From: UMGS172 sp964424555
Lineage (GTDB): Bacteria > Bacillota > Clostridia > Oscillospirales > Acutalibacteraceae
Direction: 5' to 3'
DNA length: 14,880 bases
Assembly: GCA_964424555.1 (NCBI GenBank)
Contig: CAYRIX010000042.1
Coordinates: 1-14,880, forward strand
A program made the position numbers and the translations under genes. Shown here piece after piece: positions 13,189-14,880 of the stretch. Every line of letters begins with the position of its first letter. Position 1 is the first letter of the stretch. The notes under the pieces were generated by a model. It was not told the origin of the DNA, did not search any database, and saw only the letters and a list, made by a program, of their open reading frames with translations.

Positions 13189-14358
13189 TTATTCTGCAAG
13201 CTTTTTAACGGTTTCCATTACATAATCGCCGAACTCGGTGCAGGTGCAACCGGTATCACGGCCTGTGATGGAAAGCTTCTTTTCGGTATACATGCAGATG
13301 TCGAGAGCCTTTTCCAAAAGGTCGGCCTCTGCCTGCTTACCGATGTGAGAAAGTAGCATTACTGCGGCACGGAGCATTGAACAAGGATCAGCATACTTGT
13401 CACGGCCCTCAAGCACCATTCTCGGAGCTGAACCGTGGATAGCCTCAAACATTGCGTACTTCTTACCGATGTTTGCACTGCCTGCAGTACCAACGCCACC
13501 TTGGAACTCAGCGGCCTCGTCGGTGATGATATCGCCGTAGAGGTTGGGAAGAACGAATACCTTAAAGTCTCTTCTGCGCTTCTCGTCGATAAGCTTTGCG
13601 GTGGTGATATCAATGTACCAGTCGTCGGTGATGATCTCGGGGTATTCCTCACCGATCTTCTGTGCGATCTTCAAGAACTTACCGTCGGTAGTCTTGATAA
13701 CGTTAGCCTTGGTGATGATAGAAACACGTTCCTTTTTGTTCTTTCTTGCGTACTCGTAGGCAAGACGTGCGATTCTCTCGCAACCCTCGGAGGTGGCAAC
13801 AACAAAGTCAACCGCCAAGTCGTCGGTTACGTGTAACCCTTGAGAACCGACAGCATAGCCACCCTCGGTATTCTCACGGAAAAAGGTCCAATCGATGCCC
13901 TGCTCGGGAACACGAACGGGACGAAGGTTAGCAAACAGGTCAAGCTCCTTACGCATTGCAACGTTGGCGCTCTCAATATTGGGCCACGGATCACCTGCTC
14001 TGGGAGTAGTGGTGGGGCCCTTTAAAATGACGTGGCACTTCTTAAGCTCGGCCAAAACGTCATCAGGGATAGCCTTGCCGACTGCGGCACGGTTCTCAAT
14101 AGTAAGACCATCGATCTCGTTAAATACTATCTTGCCGGCATTTACGTCGTCAGCCAAAAGGAAGCGAAGCACACGTTCTGCCTCATGTGTGATAACGGGG
14201 CCTATACCGTCACCGCCGCAAACACCGATAATAAGCTTGTCAAGTGCGTCGTAGTCAACAAAATCCTTGTCCTGCTTGATTCTCTCGGCTCTTTCCTGCT
14301 GAGCAATGAGCAGCTTTTCAAATGAAGCAACAGCTTCGTTGATCTTTGTCATGTCCAT
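13189..14358 (-). CDS. isocitrate/isopropylmalate dehydrogenase family enzyme, probable isocitrate dehydrogenase
   Basis: This is a beta-decarboxylating dehydrogenase of 389 aa. Placed directly behind aconitase, it most likely oxidises isocitrate to 2-oxoglutarate, the entry to glutamate. The substrate site is visible: RKELDLFANLRPVR (136-149), RENTEGGY (161-168), Lys217, and metal-binding Asp250, Asp276 and Asp280 around NLYGDIITD. The nucleotide loop HGSAP (308-312) followed by KYADP is of NAD type in outline. An N-terminal extension of about 40 residues precedes the usual first strand (KLIIGVCGGDGIGP). The sequence diverges from textbook Icd and LeuB, so isopropylmalate or homoisocitrate cannot be excluded on sequence alone. 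ATG14358 has GAGAGG 8 nt upstream. It starts 20 bp after the aconitase stop. Confidence 0.8.
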   Translation of the reverse strand: MDMTKINEAVASFEKLLIAQQERAERIKQDKDFVDYDALDKLIIGVCGGDGIGPVITHEAERVLRFLLADDVNAGKIVFNEIDGLTIENRAAVGKAIPDDVLAELKKCHVILKGPTTTPRAGDPWPNIESANVAMRKELDLFANLRPVRVPEQGIDWTFFRENTEGGYAVGSQGLHVTDDLAVDFVVATSEGCERIARLAYEYARKNKKERVSIITKANVIKTTDGKFLKIAQKIGEEYPEIITDDWYIDITTAKLIDEKRRRDFKVFVLPNLYGDIITDEAAEFQGGVGTAGSANIGKKYAMFEAIHGSAPRMVLEGRDKYADPCSMLRAAVMLLSHIGKQAEADLLEKALDICMYTEKKLSITGRDTGCTCTEFGDYVMETVKKLAE

Positions 14359-14378
14359 TTTATGTACCTCTCTTTATA

Positions 14379-14880
14379 TTATTTAGATGATTGCTTGGTG
14401 TAGCCCAACAGACCGCCTGCAAGGATAATGTCTCTCGAACGACCTGAAAGCTGAGGGATAACCTCGTATTCTTCGTTGGTAGTCTTGTTTTTGAGGACAA
14501 CTGCCTTATCATTTGCGATTCTTTCACGAATCTCGGGAAGCTCAAGCTCGTCAAACTGGGTTATCTTATCATAATCCTCTGCGTTTTTAAATACGAGAGG
14601 CAGGATACCTGCATTTATAAGGTTTGCGGCATGAATACGTGCAAACGACTTGGAAACAACAGCCTTGATTCCAAGATAAAGCGGAACGAGAGCGGCATGC
14701 TCACGTGAAGAGCCCTGTCCGTAGTTCTCGCCACCGATGATAATGCCTTTTCCTTCCTTTTTGCAGTTCTCGGGGAACTGCTCGTCACAACGTGTGAAGC
14801 AGAAGTTTGCCAGATAAGGAATGTTGGAGCGGTAGGGAAGTATCTTTGCACCTGCAGGCATAATGTGGTCTGTCGTGATA
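14379..14880 (-). CDS. aconitate hydratase, C-terminal part (partial)
   Basis: This is the last 166 codons of aconitase, which interconverts citrate and isocitrate. The frame stays open to the right edge, so the gene continues beyond the window; the in-frame ATG at 14861 is internal. The visible part is the C-terminal swivel domain: TTDHIMPAGAKILP at its start, then GGENYGQGSSREHAALVPL, whose Ser-Arg contacts substrate, and FARIHAANLINAGILPL. The cluster-binding cysteines lie in the missing part. It is followed after 20 bp by the dehydrogenase gene, forming the oxidative arm of the citrate cycle. Confidence 0.92.
   Translation of the reverse strand, partial: ITTDHIMPAGAKILPYRSNIPYLANFCFTRCDEQFPENCKKEGKGIIIGGENYGQGSSREHAALVPLYLGIKAVVSKSFARIHAANLINAGILPLVFKNAEDYDKITQFDELELPEIRERIANDKAVVLKNKTTNEEYEVIPQLSGRSRDIILAGGLLGYTKQSSK

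Noticed and set aside
13435..13836. Plus-strand open frame of 133 codons opposite the dehydrogenase gene
   Set aside because: It is antisense to a clearly conserved enzyme, has no ribosome site and no recognisable product.
1..14880. CRISPR arrays, insertion sequences, prophage genes, integrase sites
   Set aside because: No regular repeat-spacer pattern, transposase or integrase motif, or terminal repeats were seen on either strand.

Overview
The window reads as chromosomal DNA from a low-to-moderate-GC Gram-positive anaerobe of the Clostridia. This rests on Spo0A (the endospore-formation master regulator), the redox repressor Rex, a siroheme/ferredoxin reductase, strong GGAGG-type ribosome binding sites, and consensus sigma-A promoters. 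The genus cannot be fixed from this sequence. No prophage, insertion sequence, integrase or CRISPR array is visible.

Layout, left to right. (1) Positions 1-118 hold the tail of an upstream unit and its terminator. (2) Positions 243-2817 hold an acyltransferase with an unusual zinc-ribbon C-terminus, overlapping a GltS-type glutamate/Na+ symporter and closed by a terminator. (3) Positions 2859-5317 hold a self-contained efflux-type operon. It has a perfect-consensus promoter with a large palindromic operator on the start site, a TetR-family repressor, an ABC-2 ATPase and its permease. (4) Positions 5342-5522 hold a tRNA-Leu(GAG) with its own promoter and terminator. (5) Positions 5618-9333 hold a four-gene operon: a siroheme/2x[4Fe-4S] sulfite/nitrite-reductase-like protein, then a complete FecB/FecC/FecE-type importer (lipoprotein, permease, ATPase). 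(6) On the minus strand, 10620-9338 holds a histidine phosphatase and the manganese exporter MntP. (7) A 379-bp intergenic region (10565-10943) holds a relic of an AraC-family regulator on the minus strand and a Spo0A-box-rich promoter region, followed by spo0A (10944-11723). (8) The remaining genes are on the minus strand: aconitase (cut by the right edge), an isocitrate-dehydrogenase-family enzyme, rex, a terminator, and a YetF/DUF421 membrane protein convergent with spo0A.

How they work together. Aconitase and the dehydrogenase form the oxidative citrate-to-2-oxoglutarate branch that feeds glutamate synthesis, and Rex, an NADH/NAD+ sensor, lies directly behind them. The TetR/ABC-2 set looks like an inducible export system that represses itself until a ligand arrives. 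The reductase plus importer is the most intriguing group: one transcript appears to couple uptake of a metal-chelate or tetrapyrrole-like substrate to a six-electron-type siroheme reductase. The spo0A locus shows signs of rearrangement, since a decayed AraC gene lies immediately upstream.
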